Below are positions 48,886 through 58,032 of a stretch of 64,000 nt of DNA, in pieces. Position 1 is the stretch's first letter; every line of letters begins with the position of its first letter. The position numbers were made by a program, and so were the translations under genes. Where the stretch lies: assembly GCA_963838845.1 (NCBI GenBank), contig CAWISR010000002.1, positions 744,001 to 808,000 of the forward strand, read 5' to 3'. The notes below the pieces were generated by a model, which was given only the letters and a program-made list of their open reading frames with translations, had not been told where the DNA came from and searched no databases. This stretch comes from CAVRXQ01 sp963838845. Its GTDB lineage: Bacteria > Actinomycetota > Acidimicrobiia > Acidimicrobiales > Bog-793.

Positions 48886-50346
48886 TCAGCTCGCCTGGTG
48901 ACGATCCAAAAAGGCGTACACCTCGAACAGATCGACGCCTGGGTGGGCGGAGAAGACGACGGTGTCCGTGGGGAGCCCCGAGACGAACTGGCTGCGGTCA
49001 CGTGCCGATGCCACGGCGGCACCGTCCCACCTGCGCCGTCGGTCGGCGGGCGGCTCCGTGCAGCAGCGAGGATCCGGACAGCGCGACCGTGCCCTTCTCG
49101 TCGTTTCCGAGCCGCGGAAGAACCGGGCGTGCTCGTCGGTCGTGCCGACCGTGATCGCGTCCCCGAAGTCGTTGGCGATCTCGATGTGCGTTGCGCACCA
49201 GAACGTCCCCGACGTCGTCTCGGTGTACTGGTAGTGCAGCGCGTACGCGTCCTCGGAGTCGAACGCCTGGCGCGCACCCCACCAGCGGCACGTCTGCTGT
49301 CCCTCGACCGTTCCGTCGGGCGCGGAAGGCAGCGGGATGCCGTCGTTCTCGTAGGCCTTCCAGACCCGACCGTCGCGGTCGGAACGGATGAAGTGGACCG
49401 GGATCGCCAGATGGTGCGTGATGAGGTTCGTGATCCGGTGCGCCGCCATCTCGTAGGAGACGTAGAAGAGCTCGTTCACGTCCTCGACCGAGATGTCCTC
49501 GGCGGCCTTCGACTCTGTGAGGAGCTTCACGACGCTCACCTCCGGGGCCAAAAGCGCGCCCGCGAAATAGTTCGCCGCGACTCGCTGGCGCACATACTCC
49601 TCGAAGTCGGCCGCGTCTCGGTGTCCGAGCGCGAAGTGTCCGAGCGTCTGTGCGATCACCGAACGTGCAGAGCGCGTGCCGCCGGTCGTGTTCCGTTGCG
49701 GAACGAAGATGACGCGACGCTTCAAATCGCAGATCGACCTCGTCGAGGTCGGCATGTCCATCACCCGCGCGATCTCGAAGCCATAGTAGGAGGCGATGTC
49801 GGTCAACAGGCGCTCCGAGACGGCCCCTGGCCCGGTGTACCCCGACGCACGTAAAGCGCTCGCCGCGGCCTTCTCGATGTCGGAGAAGTAGTTGTTCGCG
49901 TCGCGCATCTCGATGCGCACGCGCGCGTTCGCGGCACGAGCGCCGAGCGCGTTGGGCGTTCGTTCGCCGGGAGCGGACAACGCCTTCACCCGTTCGAACA
50001 GCGCGAGGACGTGCTCGATCGCCACGTCGTCGAGACCAGCGCTCGGACGGAGGTAGGGGAGGCGCAGGCTCTCGTAGCGGGGGTCCTCTTGAATGCGGGC
50101 GAGCGCGACCCGCAGCTCAGCGCGGTGGTTTGGTGGTTCGGGGTCGAGGAGGTCGGCGGCTGTACACCCGAGGGCGCGGGCGAGGTCGTTCACGAGCGAC
50201 AGCCGCGGCTCGCGCTGGCCGTTCTCGATCTGGGACAGGTAGGAGGCCTGTCGCCCGACGAGTGTTCCGAGTTCGTTCAGCGTGAGGTCCCGGCGGCGCC
50301 GGAAATGGCGGAGGCGCTCCCCGAAGACGAGCGGGTCGAGAATCAT
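48886..50346 (-). CDS. ramB: RamB/ScfR-type short-chain-fatty-acyl regulator
   Basis: A 486-residue transcription regulator from the ATG at 50346 (GTGs at 50355 and 50379 are alternatives, but the latter falls in the likely promoter). The N-terminal XRE helix-turn-helix is LRHFRRRRDLTLNELGTLVG and ASYLSQIENGQREPRLSLVN; next is an IrrE-like zinc-peptidase-fold region with AQTLGHFALGHRDA; the C-terminus has the ScfR-type pattern CRWWGARQAF...YTETTSGTFWCATHIE with several Cys. In Corynebacterium RamB represses acetate and glyoxylate-shunt genes. It lies divergently from aceB-aceA, which fits that role. Confidence 0.88.
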   Translation of the reverse strand: MILDPLVFGERLRHFRRRRDLTLNELGTLVGRQASYLSQIENGQREPRLSLVNDLARALGCTAADLLDPEPPNHRAELRVALARIQEDPRYESLRLPYLRPSAGLDDVAIEHVLALFERVKALSAPGERTPNALGARAANARVRIEMRDANNYFSDIEKAAASALRASGYTGPGAVSERLLTDIASYYGFEIARVMDMPTSTRSICDLKRRVIFVPQRNTTGGTRSARSVIAQTLGHFALGHRDAADFEEYVRQRVAANYFAGALLAPEVSVVKLLTESKAAEDISVEDVNELFYVSYEMAAHRITNLITHHLAIPVHFIRSDRDGRVWKAYENDGIPLPSAPDGTVEGQQTCRWWGARQAFDSEDAYALHYQYTETTSGTFWCATHIEIANDFGDAITVGTTDEHARFFRGSETTRRARSRCPDPRCCTEPPADRRRRWDGAAVASARDRSQFVSGLPTDTVVFSAHPGVDLFEVYAFLDRHQAS

Positions 50347-50370
50347 CGCATCCACCCGTGAAGTATCCCA

Positions 50371-50435
50371 GAAATTCACAGTATTGTAAGTATGGGTGAA
50401 ATTTCAGAGTGAGGAATCGCCGAATTTCGCATAAT
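50371..50435 (+). promoter_or_regulatory. ramB-aceB intergenic control region with probable leaderless aceB promoter
   Basis: CATAAT at 50430-50435 is a good -10 element ending seven bases before the aceB ATG at 50443, so the transcript would begin at or near the start codon (leaderless). No clear -35 is seen. Three related AT-rich motifs cluster here: GAAATTCAC (50371-50379), GTGAAATTTC (50396-50405) and GAATTTCGC (50422-50430); the first two are in inverted orientation. They are candidate RamB sites by position, although they do not match the published corynebacterial motif closely. Confidence 0.45.
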
Positions 50436-50442
50436 CGTCGTC

Positions 50443-52017
50443 ATGGGTGCGATGACGATCGTGAGCGCCGCCCCTCCGCCCCACGTCGACGAGGTGCTGA
50501 CGCCCGACGCACAGGCGTTCATCGCCGCACTGCACAACAAGTTTGACTGGAGGCGTCAAGAACTGCTCGCGGCTCGCCGCGCCCGCCAGGGACGATTTGA
50601 TGCCGGCGAGCGGCCCGATTTCCGCAAGGAGACGGCGGCGGTCCGCTCGGGAGCGTGGCGGGTGCCGGAAGCGCCGAAACCGCTCATCGACCGGCGCGTC
50701 GAGATCACCGGTCCCGTCGACCGCAAGATGATGATCAACGCACTGAACTCCGGTGCGAAGGTCTTCATGGCCGACTTCGAGGACGCGAACTCGCCGACCT
50801 GGGAGAACGTCATCGAGGGTCAGCACAACCTCGGCGACGCCGTGCGGGGGACGATCGAACTCGAGACCCCCGAGCGCACGTACACGCTCGGACCGAACCC
50901 GGCGACGTTGCTCGTTCGTCCACGGGGATGGCACCTGTTCGAGAAGCACTTCGCTGTCGACGGTGCGCCGGTGTCGGCGAGCCTCTTCGACGCCGGCCTG
51001 TACCTGTTTCACAACGCGAACGAGTCGATGCTGCGCGGCTTCGGGCCGTACTTCTACCTGCCGAAGCTCGAGTCGCACGAAGAGGCGCGACTGTGGGCGG
51101 CGGTGCTCGCGCACTGTGAGGACGAACTCGGTCTTTCCCGCGGTGCGGTGCGTGTCACCGTGCTCATCGAGACGATCACCGCGGCGTTCGAGATGGACGA
51201 GATTCTTTACGAACTCCAAGACCACATCTGCGGGCTGAACGCCGGCAGGTGGGACTACATCTTCTCGGTCGCGAAGCGCTTCCACGCCGATCCGGCGTTC
51301 GTGCTGCCGGATCGCGCGCTCGTGACGATGACCGTGCCGTTCATGCGGTCCTACACCGAGTTGCTCGTGAGAACGTGCCACGGCCGCGGCGCGCACGCGA
51401 TCGGCGGCATGGCGGCGTTCATCCCGAATCGGAAAAAGCCCGATGTCACGGCGCGCGCGCTGGAAAAGGTCGCAGACGACAAGCGCCGCGAGGCGGCTGA
51501 CGGCTTCGACGGCACGTGGGTCGCGCACCCCGACCTCGTCCCCACCGCGCTGGCGGAGTTCGACGCGGTGTTCGGGGAGCGCCCAAACCAGCTCGAGCGC
51601 CTTCGTGAGGACGTCTCGGTCACCGCCGCGGACCTGCTCTCGGTGAGCCGGCCGGCGGACGGGGTGACGATCGCCGGACTCGAGACGAACGTCTCGGTCG
51701 GGCTGCGCTACCTCGCCTCCTGGTTGCAGGGGACCGGTGCCGCGGCGATCGACGACCTGATGGAGGACGCGGCGACGGCCGAGATCTCGCGGGCGCAGAT
51801 CTGGCAGTGGGTCCACCACGACGTCGTGCTCGCCGACAGGACGCCGGTCAGCGCGGCGCTCGTCGAGCGTCTCTTGGACGCCTGCGCCCGTCGCGCCATC
51901 GACGACGGCGTCGACGCGGCGACGGTCGCCACCGCGCGGTCGCTCTTCGAGCAGGTCGCGCTCTCCGAGGCGTTCATCGACTTCCTGACCCTGCCCGCCT
52001 ACGAGCAGCTGGCGTGA
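50443..52017 (+). CDS. aceB: Malate synthase A
   Basis: A 524-residue malate synthase condensing glyoxylate with acetyl-CoA, the second enzyme of the glyoxylate shunt. Signatures are KVFMADFEDANSPTWENVIE, VRPRGWHLFEKH, YFYLPKLESHEEARLW and LIETITAAFEMDEILYEL with the catalytic base and metal-binding Glu/Asp, then SYTELLVRTCHGRGAHAIGG and the C-terminal plug NVSVGLRYLASWLQG. Size and motifs are those of the A isoform rather than the larger G isoform. It precedes aceA by 43 bases. The candidate promoter is leaderless. Confidence 0.95.
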   Translation: MGAMTIVSAAPPPHVDEVLTPDAQAFIAALHNKFDWRRQELLAARRARQGRFDAGERPDFRKETAAVRSGAWRVPEAPKPLIDRRVEITGPVDRKMMINALNSGAKVFMADFEDANSPTWENVIEGQHNLGDAVRGTIELETPERTYTLGPNPATLLVRPRGWHLFEKHFAVDGAPVSASLFDAGLYLFHNANESMLRGFGPYFYLPKLESHEEARLWAAVLAHCEDELGLSRGAVRVTVLIETITAAFEMDEILYELQDHICGLNAGRWDYIFSVAKRFHADPAFVLPDRALVTMTVPFMRSYTELLVRTCHGRGAHAIGGMAAFIPNRKKPDVTARALEKVADDKRREAADGFDGTWVAHPDLVPTALAEFDAVFGERPNQLERLREDVSVTAADLLSVSRPADGVTIAGLETNVSVGLRYLASWLQGTGAAAIDDLMEDAATAEISRAQIWQWVHHDVVLADRTPVSAALVERLLDACARRAIDDGVDAATVATARSLFEQVALSEAFIDFLTLPAYEQLA

Positions 52018-52060
52018 GCGCGGGCGCATTCCGCACATGACACGAAAGGACGGACCGGCA

Positions 52061-53389
52061 ATGACGATGCGCCGAATCGACCAGCCAACGACGCTGCGCT
52101 TCGACGACCGAGTGGCCGAGCTCGAACGGCAGTGGGCACGCGATCCCCGCTGGTCGGGGGTCGACCGCTCCTACGAAGCGGCCGACGTCGTCCGCCTGCG
52201 CGGCTCGATCGCCGTGGCGTACTCGATCGCCGAAAAGGGCGCCGCCGATCTCTGGCGGCTCTTGCACACCGGGGAGTACGTGCACGCGCTCGGGGCGCTG
52301 AGCGGCGGTCAGGCCGTCGAGATGGTGAAGGCGGGGCTGAAGGCGATCTACCTGTCGGGCTGGCAGGTGGCGGCGGACGCGAACCTCTCCGAGCACGTCT
52401 ACCCGGACCAGAGCCTGTACGCGTCGAACAGCGTGCCGGCGGTCGTGCGACGGATCAACAACGCGCTGCGGCGCGCCGATGAGATCGAGTGGTCCGAACA
52501 CAAAGGCGAGCAACTCACCGACTGGCTGGTGCCGATCGTTGCCGACGCGGAGGCCGGGTTCGGCGGCGCGCTGAACGTCTTCGAGCTCATGAAGCAGATG
52601 ATCGAGGCGGGCGCGGCCGGCGTCCACTTCGAGGATCAGCTGTCGTCGGAGAAGAAGTGCGGGCACATGGGCGGCAAGGTGCTCGTTCCGACCGGGCAGC
52701 ACATCCGCACCCTCGAGGCGGCGCGGCTCGCCGCCGACGTGATGGGCGTGCCATCGCTGATCGTCGCGCGCACCGACTCGCTCGGCGCGTCCTTGCTCAC
52801 GAGCGATGTCGACGAACGCGACCGGCCGTTCCTCACGGGCGACCGCACGGCGGAGGGCTTCTACGTTGTGCGCAACGGAATGGACGCGGCGGTGGCACGG
52901 GCGATCGCCTACGCGCCGCATGCCGATCTGATTTGGTGCGAGACGCCTACGCCGGACCTTGAAGAGGCGCGGGTGTTTGCCGAGGCGGTGAGGGACTCGT
53001 ACCCCGACAAGATCCTCGCCTACAACTGCTCGCCGTCGTTCAACTGGAAGCGGAACCTCGACGACGCGACGATCGCGAAGTTCCAGCGCGAGCTCGGGGC
53101 GATGGGCTACCGGTTCCAGTTCGTGACACTCGCCGGCTGGCATGCGCTGAACGCGTCGATGTTCGAGCTCGCGCACGGCTATGCGCGACGCGGGATGAGC
53201 GCGTACGTCGAGCTGCAGGAAAAGGAGTTCGCGCTCGAGAGCGAGGGCTACTCGGCGACCCGCCACCAGCGCGAGGTCGGCGCAGGGTACTTCGACGACG
53301 TGATGACGACGCTCACCAAGGGTGCGTCTTCAACGCTCGCCCTCACCGGCTCGACCGAAGAGGACCAGTTCGAGGCTGCCGCCGTCTGA
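52061..53389 (+). CDS. aceA: Isocitrate lyase
   Basis: About 442 residues; ATG codons at 52037, 52061 and 52067 are all possible, with AAAGGA before the second. The enzyme splits isocitrate into succinate and glyoxylate. Family motifs are VKAGLKAIYLSGWQVAADAN, PIVADAEAGFGGALNVFELM, the catalytic signature KKCGHMGGKVLVP with the nucleophilic Cys, and PDKILAYNCSPSFNWKRNL. With aceB it forms an acetate/fatty-acid assimilation operon opposite the RamB-like regulator. Its last 47 bases overlap the convergent menF gene. Confidence 0.95.
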   Translation: MTMRRIDQPTTLRFDDRVAELERQWARDPRWSGVDRSYEAADVVRLRGSIAVAYSIAEKGAADLWRLLHTGEYVHALGALSGGQAVEMVKAGLKAIYLSGWQVAADANLSEHVYPDQSLYASNSVPAVVRRINNALRRADEIEWSEHKGEQLTDWLVPIVADAEAGFGGALNVFELMKQMIEAGAAGVHFEDQLSSEKKCGHMGGKVLVPTGQHIRTLEAARLAADVMGVPSLIVARTDSLGASLLTSDVDERDRPFLTGDRTAEGFYVVRNGMDAAVARAIAYAPHADLIWCETPTPDLEEARVFAEAVRDSYPDKILAYNCSPSFNWKRNLDDATIAKFQRELGAMGYRFQFVTLAGWHALNASMFELAHGYARRGMSAYVELQEKEFALESEGYSATRHQREVGAGYFDDVMTTLTKGASSTLALTGSTEEDQFEAAAV

Positions 53390-54680
53390 GGTCCGCGGAG
53401 GCGGAGGTGAGGATCGGCAGCAGCGAGGCGAACTTCGCTTCGGTCTCTGAGAACTCGGCGGAGGGATCGGATCCGGCGACGATGCCGCCGCCGGCGCAGA
53501 GCACCGCCTCGTTGGCGCGCACCGTCGTCGAGCGGATGCCGATCCACCATTCGCCGTCGCCGTTCGCGTCGACATAACCGATCGGGCCGCCGTAGCGGCC
53601 GCGCGGAAAGGGTTCGGTGCGCGACAGGTAGGAAAGAGCGGCATCACGCGGCGAACCGCCGATCGCCGGCGTAGGGTGGAGCGCCAGCGCGAGTTCGAGC
53701 GCGCTCGGTCGCTTCCCTTCGGGCCCGTCGGTGAGCGTCCCTGTGATGCGGGTCGCGAGATGCGTCACGGTCGCGAGCTCGAGCGGCTCGGGTTGCGACG
53801 CGACCTCGAGGTTCACGCCGCACGATGTGAGGATTTTTTCGATCTCTTCGACCACGACGCGGTGTTCGAAGCCCTCTTTTTTCGAGGAGAACAGCGTCGC
53901 GATCGTCGCCGCGTTCTTTTTCGGATCGGAAAGGTGCGGCACCGTTCCGGCGAGCGGGGTCGACGCGACGCGTACCCCGCGGCGCGAGATCAAAAGTTCG
54001 GGAGAGGCGCCGAGGAAACCGTCGATTGCGAACACGGTCGTCTTCGGCTGGGCCTCCCGGATCGCCGCGACGAGGGCGTCCTGACGGTACGGAGCGTTGG
54101 CCGTGACGATGCAGTTGCGGGCGAGGACGACCTTTTCGAACGCGCCGGCGGCGATCGTCGCCGTCGCTTCACGCACCCGGCGCAGGTAGCCGTCGCGGGA
54201 TTCGGGATAGGTCACCTGGAAGGCATCGGGTCCGGGGGCCTCGTCGACAAGCGGGCCGCTCGCTTCGAGCAGCTCATCGAGGGTGGCGTCCCTTCCCGCC
54301 GAGACGAGCGTCGCGACCTCTTTGCCGTCGCGAATGACGAGGGTGACGGCAGGAACGATGAGCTCGGCGGGCTCCTCGGCACGAAAGGCGATTGTCGCGA
54401 ACCCAACCGGTGTCGCGACGCCTTCGGTCGGTATCGCCGCAAGCCGCTCGATGACCTCGTTGGCGCGGGACGGGTCGGCGAAGCCGTCGGGTGCGCGCAG
54501 GCGTGCCACGGTGCCGATGCCGTAGCGGGATTCGCTGGGCGATTCGACGACGAGACCGCCCGCCTGCGCGAGGTGCCGGATGCGCGCCCCTAGTCGCGCG
54601 TCGATCGTGATCGTCCACGCCCGCAAGGTCCCGGGATCGATCGCTCGGCCATCCGGATCGACAAGGCGCACGGTTGTCAC
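53343..54680 (-). CDS. menF: Isochorismate synthase
   Basis: A 445-residue chorismate-utilising enzyme converting chorismate to isochorismate. The C-terminal chorismate-binding domain has REATATIAAGAFEKVVLARN (catalytic Lys near AFEKVVLAR), RVASTPLAGTVPH, KKEGFEHRVVVEEIEKILTS, HPTPAIGGSPRDAA and GPIGYVDANGDGEWWIGIRS. Next to a menG-type methyltransferase it most likely serves menaquinone synthesis; a siderophore role would need entCBA-like genes, which are not here. Start is a GTG overlapping the menG stop. Confidence 0.9.
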   Translation of the reverse strand: MTTVRLVDPDGRAIDPGTLRAWTITIDARLGARIRHLAQAGGLVVESPSESRYGIGTVARLRAPDGFADPSRANEVIERLAAIPTEGVATPVGFATIAFRAEEPAELIVPAVTLVIRDGKEVATLVSAGRDATLDELLEASGPLVDEAPGPDAFQVTYPESRDGYLRRVREATATIAAGAFEKVVLARNCIVTANAPYRQDALVAAIREAQPKTTVFAIDGFLGASPELLISRRGVRVASTPLAGTVPHLSDPKKNAATIATLFSSKKEGFEHRVVVEEIEKILTSCGVNLEVASQPEPLELATVTHLATRITGTLTDGPEGKRPSALELALALHPTPAIGGSPRDAALSYLSRTEPFPRGRYGGPIGYVDANGDGEWWIGIRSTTVRANEAVLCAGGGIVAGSDPSAEFSETEAKFASLLPILTSASADLRRRQPRTGPLRSSR

Positions 54681-55432
54681 GTGGCCGCCTCTTTCCTCGT
54701 CACCGGCCGGGACACGATCGGGAAGGGCTTGCCGCCGGCGCGGGTCGCGCAGATCAACTGCGCGATTCCACCGTGGAGGCGGAAGCGCTCCACGTCTTCG
54801 AAGCCGACCTTTTCGAGCAGCAGTTTCAGTTCGGGTGGCGGGGGGAGGTACGCAAAAGAACGCGGCAAGTAGCGGTACGCCTCGGCGTCCGAGAGCGCCG
54901 CGCCGATGTTCGGCACGAAGTAGCGGAACCAGAGCCGATGCCCGAGGCGAAGGAGCGGATTGTCCGGCTCGTCGACCTCCAAGAGGGCGACGCGGCCCAC
55001 CGGTCGCAGCACGCGCGCCACCTCTGCCAGCACTGCGGTCAGGTCGGTGAAGTTGCGCAGCGCGAACCCCGAGACGATCCCGTCGACCGAGCCGTCGGCC
55101 AACGGCAGGCGCGCCGCGTCCGCCTCGACGAGCGGAGAGGAGATGCCGTGCGTCGCGCGCAACATGTTCAGCGCGAAGTCGATCCCGATCACCCGGTAGC
55201 GCTCGCGCTCCGCGAGTCGGATGAGGTCACCGGTCCCGCAGGCGAGATCGACGACGAACGACGAGGGCGCGAGGTCCAAGGAACGGATCGTGCGCCCCCG
55301 CCAGACCTGATCGAGGCCGAAGGCGATGAGGCGGTTGAGGAGGTCGTAGCGCGGGGCGATCGTGTCGAACATCGCCCGCACGACCGACGTCTTCTCGTCC
55401 CCGTGGGGGAGTTCCGTCGGATTCTTCGTCAC
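54677..55432 (-). CDS. menG: Demethylmenaquinone methyltransferase
   Basis: A 251-residue SAM-dependent methyltransferase of the UbiE/MenG family, which makes the final methylation of menaquinone. The N-terminal region RAMFDTIAPRYDLLNRLIAF and the SAM motif VVDLACGTGDLIRLAERE are diagnostic, with GIDFALNMLRA and SGFALRNFTDLTAVLAEVAR following. A conserved C-terminal segment (PRSFAYLPPPPELKLLLEKV) supports the family. The GTG at 55432 gives the best start; an ORF extending further is not protein-like. Overlaps menF by four bases. Confidence 0.92.
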   Translation of the reverse strand: MTKNPTELPHGDEKTSVVRAMFDTIAPRYDLLNRLIAFGLDQVWRGRTIRSLDLAPSSFVVDLACGTGDLIRLAERERYRVIGIDFALNMLRATHGISSPLVEADAARLPLADGSVDGIVSGFALRNFTDLTAVLAEVARVLRPVGRVALLEVDEPDNPLLRLGHRLWFRYFVPNIGAALSDAEAYRYLPRSFAYLPPPPELKLLLEKVGFEDVERFRLHGGIAQLICATRAGGKPFPIVSRPVTRKEAAT

Positions 55433-55464
55433 GCGGCGAGCGACCGATGAAAAAGCGGGGTTGA

Positions 55465-55836
55465 TCAGCGGTACCAGATCCGCGCGTAGCTGCGGCTGTG
55501 GGGGTGCAGCAGCAAGGCGACGAGCGCGATCTGGAAGAGCAACGAGAGGATGTTGGCAGCGAAGATGCTGCTCAAGACGATGATCAGGATGAGCGGCAAG
55601 ATGGCGGCCAGGATCGCGACGTAGTAGCCCCACTTCTTCGCGTTCGAGATCCCCAACGCGCCCGCGACGTCGGCGGCGATGAGCAGCAAAGACAGACGGC
55701 CGAGTCCGCCGACGGAGAGCCCGGCGATCAGGCCCAAGATCGCGTTCCAGTACAACAAGGCGGTCGCGATCTGCAGCGTCTGGGGCTGGCTGGAGGGCCA
55801 CCACCTCACGTGCGAAAGCGTCGACGGCATCGGCAC
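55465..55836 (-). CDS. Small membrane protein of unknown function
   Basis: A 123-residue protein with about four helices: ATALLYWNAILGLIAGLSVG, LSLLLIAADVAGALGI, WGYYVAILAAILPLILIIVL and ILSLLFQIALVALLLH. I do not recognise a family with certainty. The ATG at 55836 lies six bases after the rlmN stop, so it is co-transcribed with rlmN and probably with menG and menF 32 bases downstream. A membrane role linked to quinones is possible but unsupported. Confidence 0.7.
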   Translation of the reverse strand: MPMPSTLSHVRWWPSSQPQTLQIATALLYWNAILGLIAGLSVGGLGRLSLLLIAADVAGALGISNAKKWGYYVAILAAILPLILIIVLSSIFAANILSLLFQIALVALLLHPHSRSYARIWYR

Positions 55837-55842
55837 AGTCTG

Positions 55843-56907
55843 TCAGCCGGCGCGCACGGAACGGCCGACGCCGGTCGCGACGGGCTCCACGGCACCGGCG
55901 AGCTGGCCACACGCGGCCGCGATCTCACGCCCACGGGTGCGCCGCACGGTGACGTTGACGCCCGCTGCCAAGAGCGCGTCGCGGAATGACCGGACGCGCC
56001 GCGGCGCGCTGCCGCGCAGCCCGCGGGAAAGACCGCCTTCGGTCGGGTTGAGCGGGATGAGGTTTACGTGCGCCCGCAGGTCGCGGGCGATCTGCGCTAG
56101 CTCCGTCGCGTCTTTCTTCGCGTCGTTCACGCCATCGATGAGCGCCCACTCGAGCGAGATCCTTCGGCGGGTCGCCTCCAGGTACTCGTGGCAGACGGCG
56201 ACGAGCGCGTCGATCGGATAGCGACGGTTGAGCGGAACGAGCGTGTCGCGCAACGCGTCGTTGGCCGCGTGCAATGACACTGCCAGGTTCACCTGTCGGT
56301 CGAAGCGGGCGAGCCTTCTTATCCCGGGGACGACGCCGACGGTTGAGACCGTGACATGTCGCGCGGCGAGCCCGATCTCATCGACGATGTGGCGTGTCGC
56401 CTTCTCGACATTGACGAAGTTCGCGAGCGGCTCACCCATTCCCATGAAGACGACGTGGTCGAGGCGCCTTCCGAACTCAAGCGCCGCGCGTCCCGCCAGC
56501 GCCACCTGCTCGACGATCTCGCCGACTGAGAGATGGCGGGTGAAGCCGGCGTCGCCCGTCGCGCAGAAGGTGCATGCCATCGCGCATCCCGCCTGGGAGG
56601 AGATGCAGGCGGTCGAGTGACGCTCGTGGTGCATGAGGACGGTCTCGATCCGCGCGCCATCGGGCAGCCCAAGGAGCCACTTGCGGGTCGTGCCGTCATC
56701 GGCCGTGAGGTCGCGCGCGACGCGAAACGCCGGCGCGAGCTCCTCGAGATCGTCGAGCCTCTGCCGTAGCGCGACGGGGAGCTCGTGGATCTCCCCGGGC
56801 TCGGCGAAACGGGTCAGGAACGCGTGCCGGATCTGCTCAAGGCGAAAACGCGGCAGGTCAGGGAGCAGGGCCGCCAGCCCGTCGCGGTCGTAGTCGTAGC
56901 GGCTCAT
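55843..56907 (-). CDS. rlmN: 23S rRNA (adenine-2503-C2)-methyltransferase RlmN
   Basis: A 354-residue radical-SAM enzyme that methylates A2503 of 23S rRNA and A37 of some tRNAs. The [4Fe-4S] motif CAMACTFCATG (Cys-x3-Cys-x2-Cys) is present; the start MSRYDYDRDGLAALLPDLPR, TVLMHHERHSTACISSQAGC and the C-terminal NPTEGGLSRGLRGSAPRRVR fit the family. Catalytic Cys residues lie in STACISSQ and in AAACGQLAGA near the C-terminus. Upstream in-frame sequence to 57570 is antisense to nth and is not part of the gene. Confidence 0.94.
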   Translation of the reverse strand: MSRYDYDRDGLAALLPDLPRFRLEQIRHAFLTRFAEPGEIHELPVALRQRLDDLEELAPAFRVARDLTADDGTTRKWLLGLPDGARIETVLMHHERHSTACISSQAGCAMACTFCATGDAGFTRHLSVGEIVEQVALAGRAALEFGRRLDHVVFMGMGEPLANFVNVEKATRHIVDEIGLAARHVTVSTVGVVPGIRRLARFDRQVNLAVSLHAANDALRDTLVPLNRRYPIDALVAVCHEYLEATRRRISLEWALIDGVNDAKKDATELAQIARDLRAHVNLIPLNPTEGGLSRGLRGSAPRRVRSFRDALLAAGVNVTVRRTRGREIAAACGQLAGAVEPVATGVGRSVRAG

Positions 56908-57000
56908 TGGTTCGTCATCATCTGCGTCGCACCGACCGAGCGTAACGACGAGGGCCGTGCCGCTCGGTGGTGGGCGAGCTGTCCGGTACCGTCGGGGGCC

Positions 57001-57738
57001 GTGACGCGCAAGCTGAGCAAAAAGGCGCGGGCGCGCATCGTTGCCGATCGACTTGCTGTGAGCTACCCGGGAAGCGCGGACGAACTCACCGCGCTCAGCC
57101 ACAAGAACCCGTTTCAGATGCTCGTCGCCACGATCCTCTCGGCTCAGACGACCGACGAACGGGTGAACCTCGTCACCCCGGCGCTGTTCGCGCGCTATAA
57201 GAGCCCGGAGGACCTCGCCGGCGCCGACCTGTCGGATCTCGAGGAAATCATTTGCTCGACGGGGTTCTTCCGCGCCAAGTCGAAGAGCCTCGTCGGCATG
57301 GCGTCTGGTCTCGTCGAACGCTTCGACGGCGAGGTTCCGACCGCGCTCGAGGACCTCGTCACGCTGCCGGGCGTGGGCCGCAAGACGGCGAACGTCGTGC
57401 GTTCCGTCGCCTTCGGCCTGCCGGGCCTGCCCGTCGACACCCATGTCGCCCGGCTGGCGCGGCGTCTGCACCTCAGTGCTTCTTCCGATCCCGTCGTCAT
57501 CGAAAAAGACGTCGACGCGCTCTTGCCGGAAAACGAGTGGGGGGTGTTCAGCCTGCGGCTGATTCTCCATGGCAGGCGCGTCTGCACGGCGAGAAAGCCG
57601 CGGTGCGCGGATTGCGTGCTGAATGACGTCTGCCCAAGCGCCTTCACCTTCGACACTGCGCCCGCGAAGGCGAAGAGGGCGAAGGCTACGAGCGGTGCGG
57701 TTCGATCAGGCGGGCGATCCGCCGCGTCGTCCCGATGA
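57001..57738 (+). CDS. nth: Endonuclease III (DNA glycosylase/AP lyase)
   Basis: A 245-residue base-excision repair enzyme acting on oxidised pyrimidines. The helix-hairpin-helix is LVTLPGVGRKTANVVRSVAF, the catalytic Lys is in this hairpin and the Asp in LPVDTHVARLARRL. The iron-sulfur site is intact: CTARKPRCADCVLNDVC (Cys-x6-Cys-x2-Cys-x5-Cys). Starts at GTG 57001. A Lys/Ala/Ser-rich tail of about 25 residues after the cluster (KRAKATSGAVRSGGRSAASS) is partly antisense to the small gene at 57686 and may be a by-product of that overlap. Confidence 0.93.
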   Translation: MTRKLSKKARARIVADRLAVSYPGSADELTALSHKNPFQMLVATILSAQTTDERVNLVTPALFARYKSPEDLAGADLSDLEEIICSTGFFRAKSKSLVGMASGLVERFDGEVPTALEDLVTLPGVGRKTANVVRSVAFGLPGLPVDTHVARLARRLHLSASSDPVVIEKDVDALLPENEWGVFSLRLILHGRRVCTARKPRCADCVLNDVCPSAFTFDTAPAKAKRAKATSGAVRSGGRSAASSR

Positions 57739-57880
57739 GCGAGCGTTCGATCGCGTAGAGCTCGTGAGCGGTGGCGTCGTCGTGCGCCGCGTGCGCCGCG
57801 TCACCCATCGACGCGACGCGTTTTGCGAGGTCTTCGATCGTCTTCGACATCGACGAGAGTTCCGAGCGCTCGACTGTCAC
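57686..57880 (-). CDS. Small helical protein, unknown function
   Basis: A 64-residue protein (GTG at 57880, preceded by AAGGAGG three bases earlier; an ATG at 57850 is an alternative). Sequence is mainly amphipathic helix: MSKTIEDLAKRVASMGDAAH and HELYAIERSLIGTTRRIARL. It could be a small DNA-associated or regulatory protein; no family is recognised. It overlaps the 3' end of nth by 53 bases on the opposite strand. The ribosome binding site is the best argument that it is real. Confidence 0.5.
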   Translation of the reverse strand: MTVERSELSSMSKTIEDLAKRVASMGDAAHAAHDDATAHELYAIERSLIGTTRRIARLIEPHRS

Positions 57881-58032
57881 CGTCCTCCTTCGCACCTTCT
57901 GACTGAGCGACTCAGTATCACCGACAGGCCCTCGACCGGCTCCTCGACCGGCCGGTGGTGAGCCGGTGCTCGGACGGGAGGTGGGGGCGGTACCGTCTGT
58001 GCGTGCCCGCCAACCCGCGAAAGCTCCGGGAA

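Noticed and set aside
55843..57570. 575-codon version of rlmN
   Set aside because: The extension overlaps nth in antisense; the family start lies at 56907.
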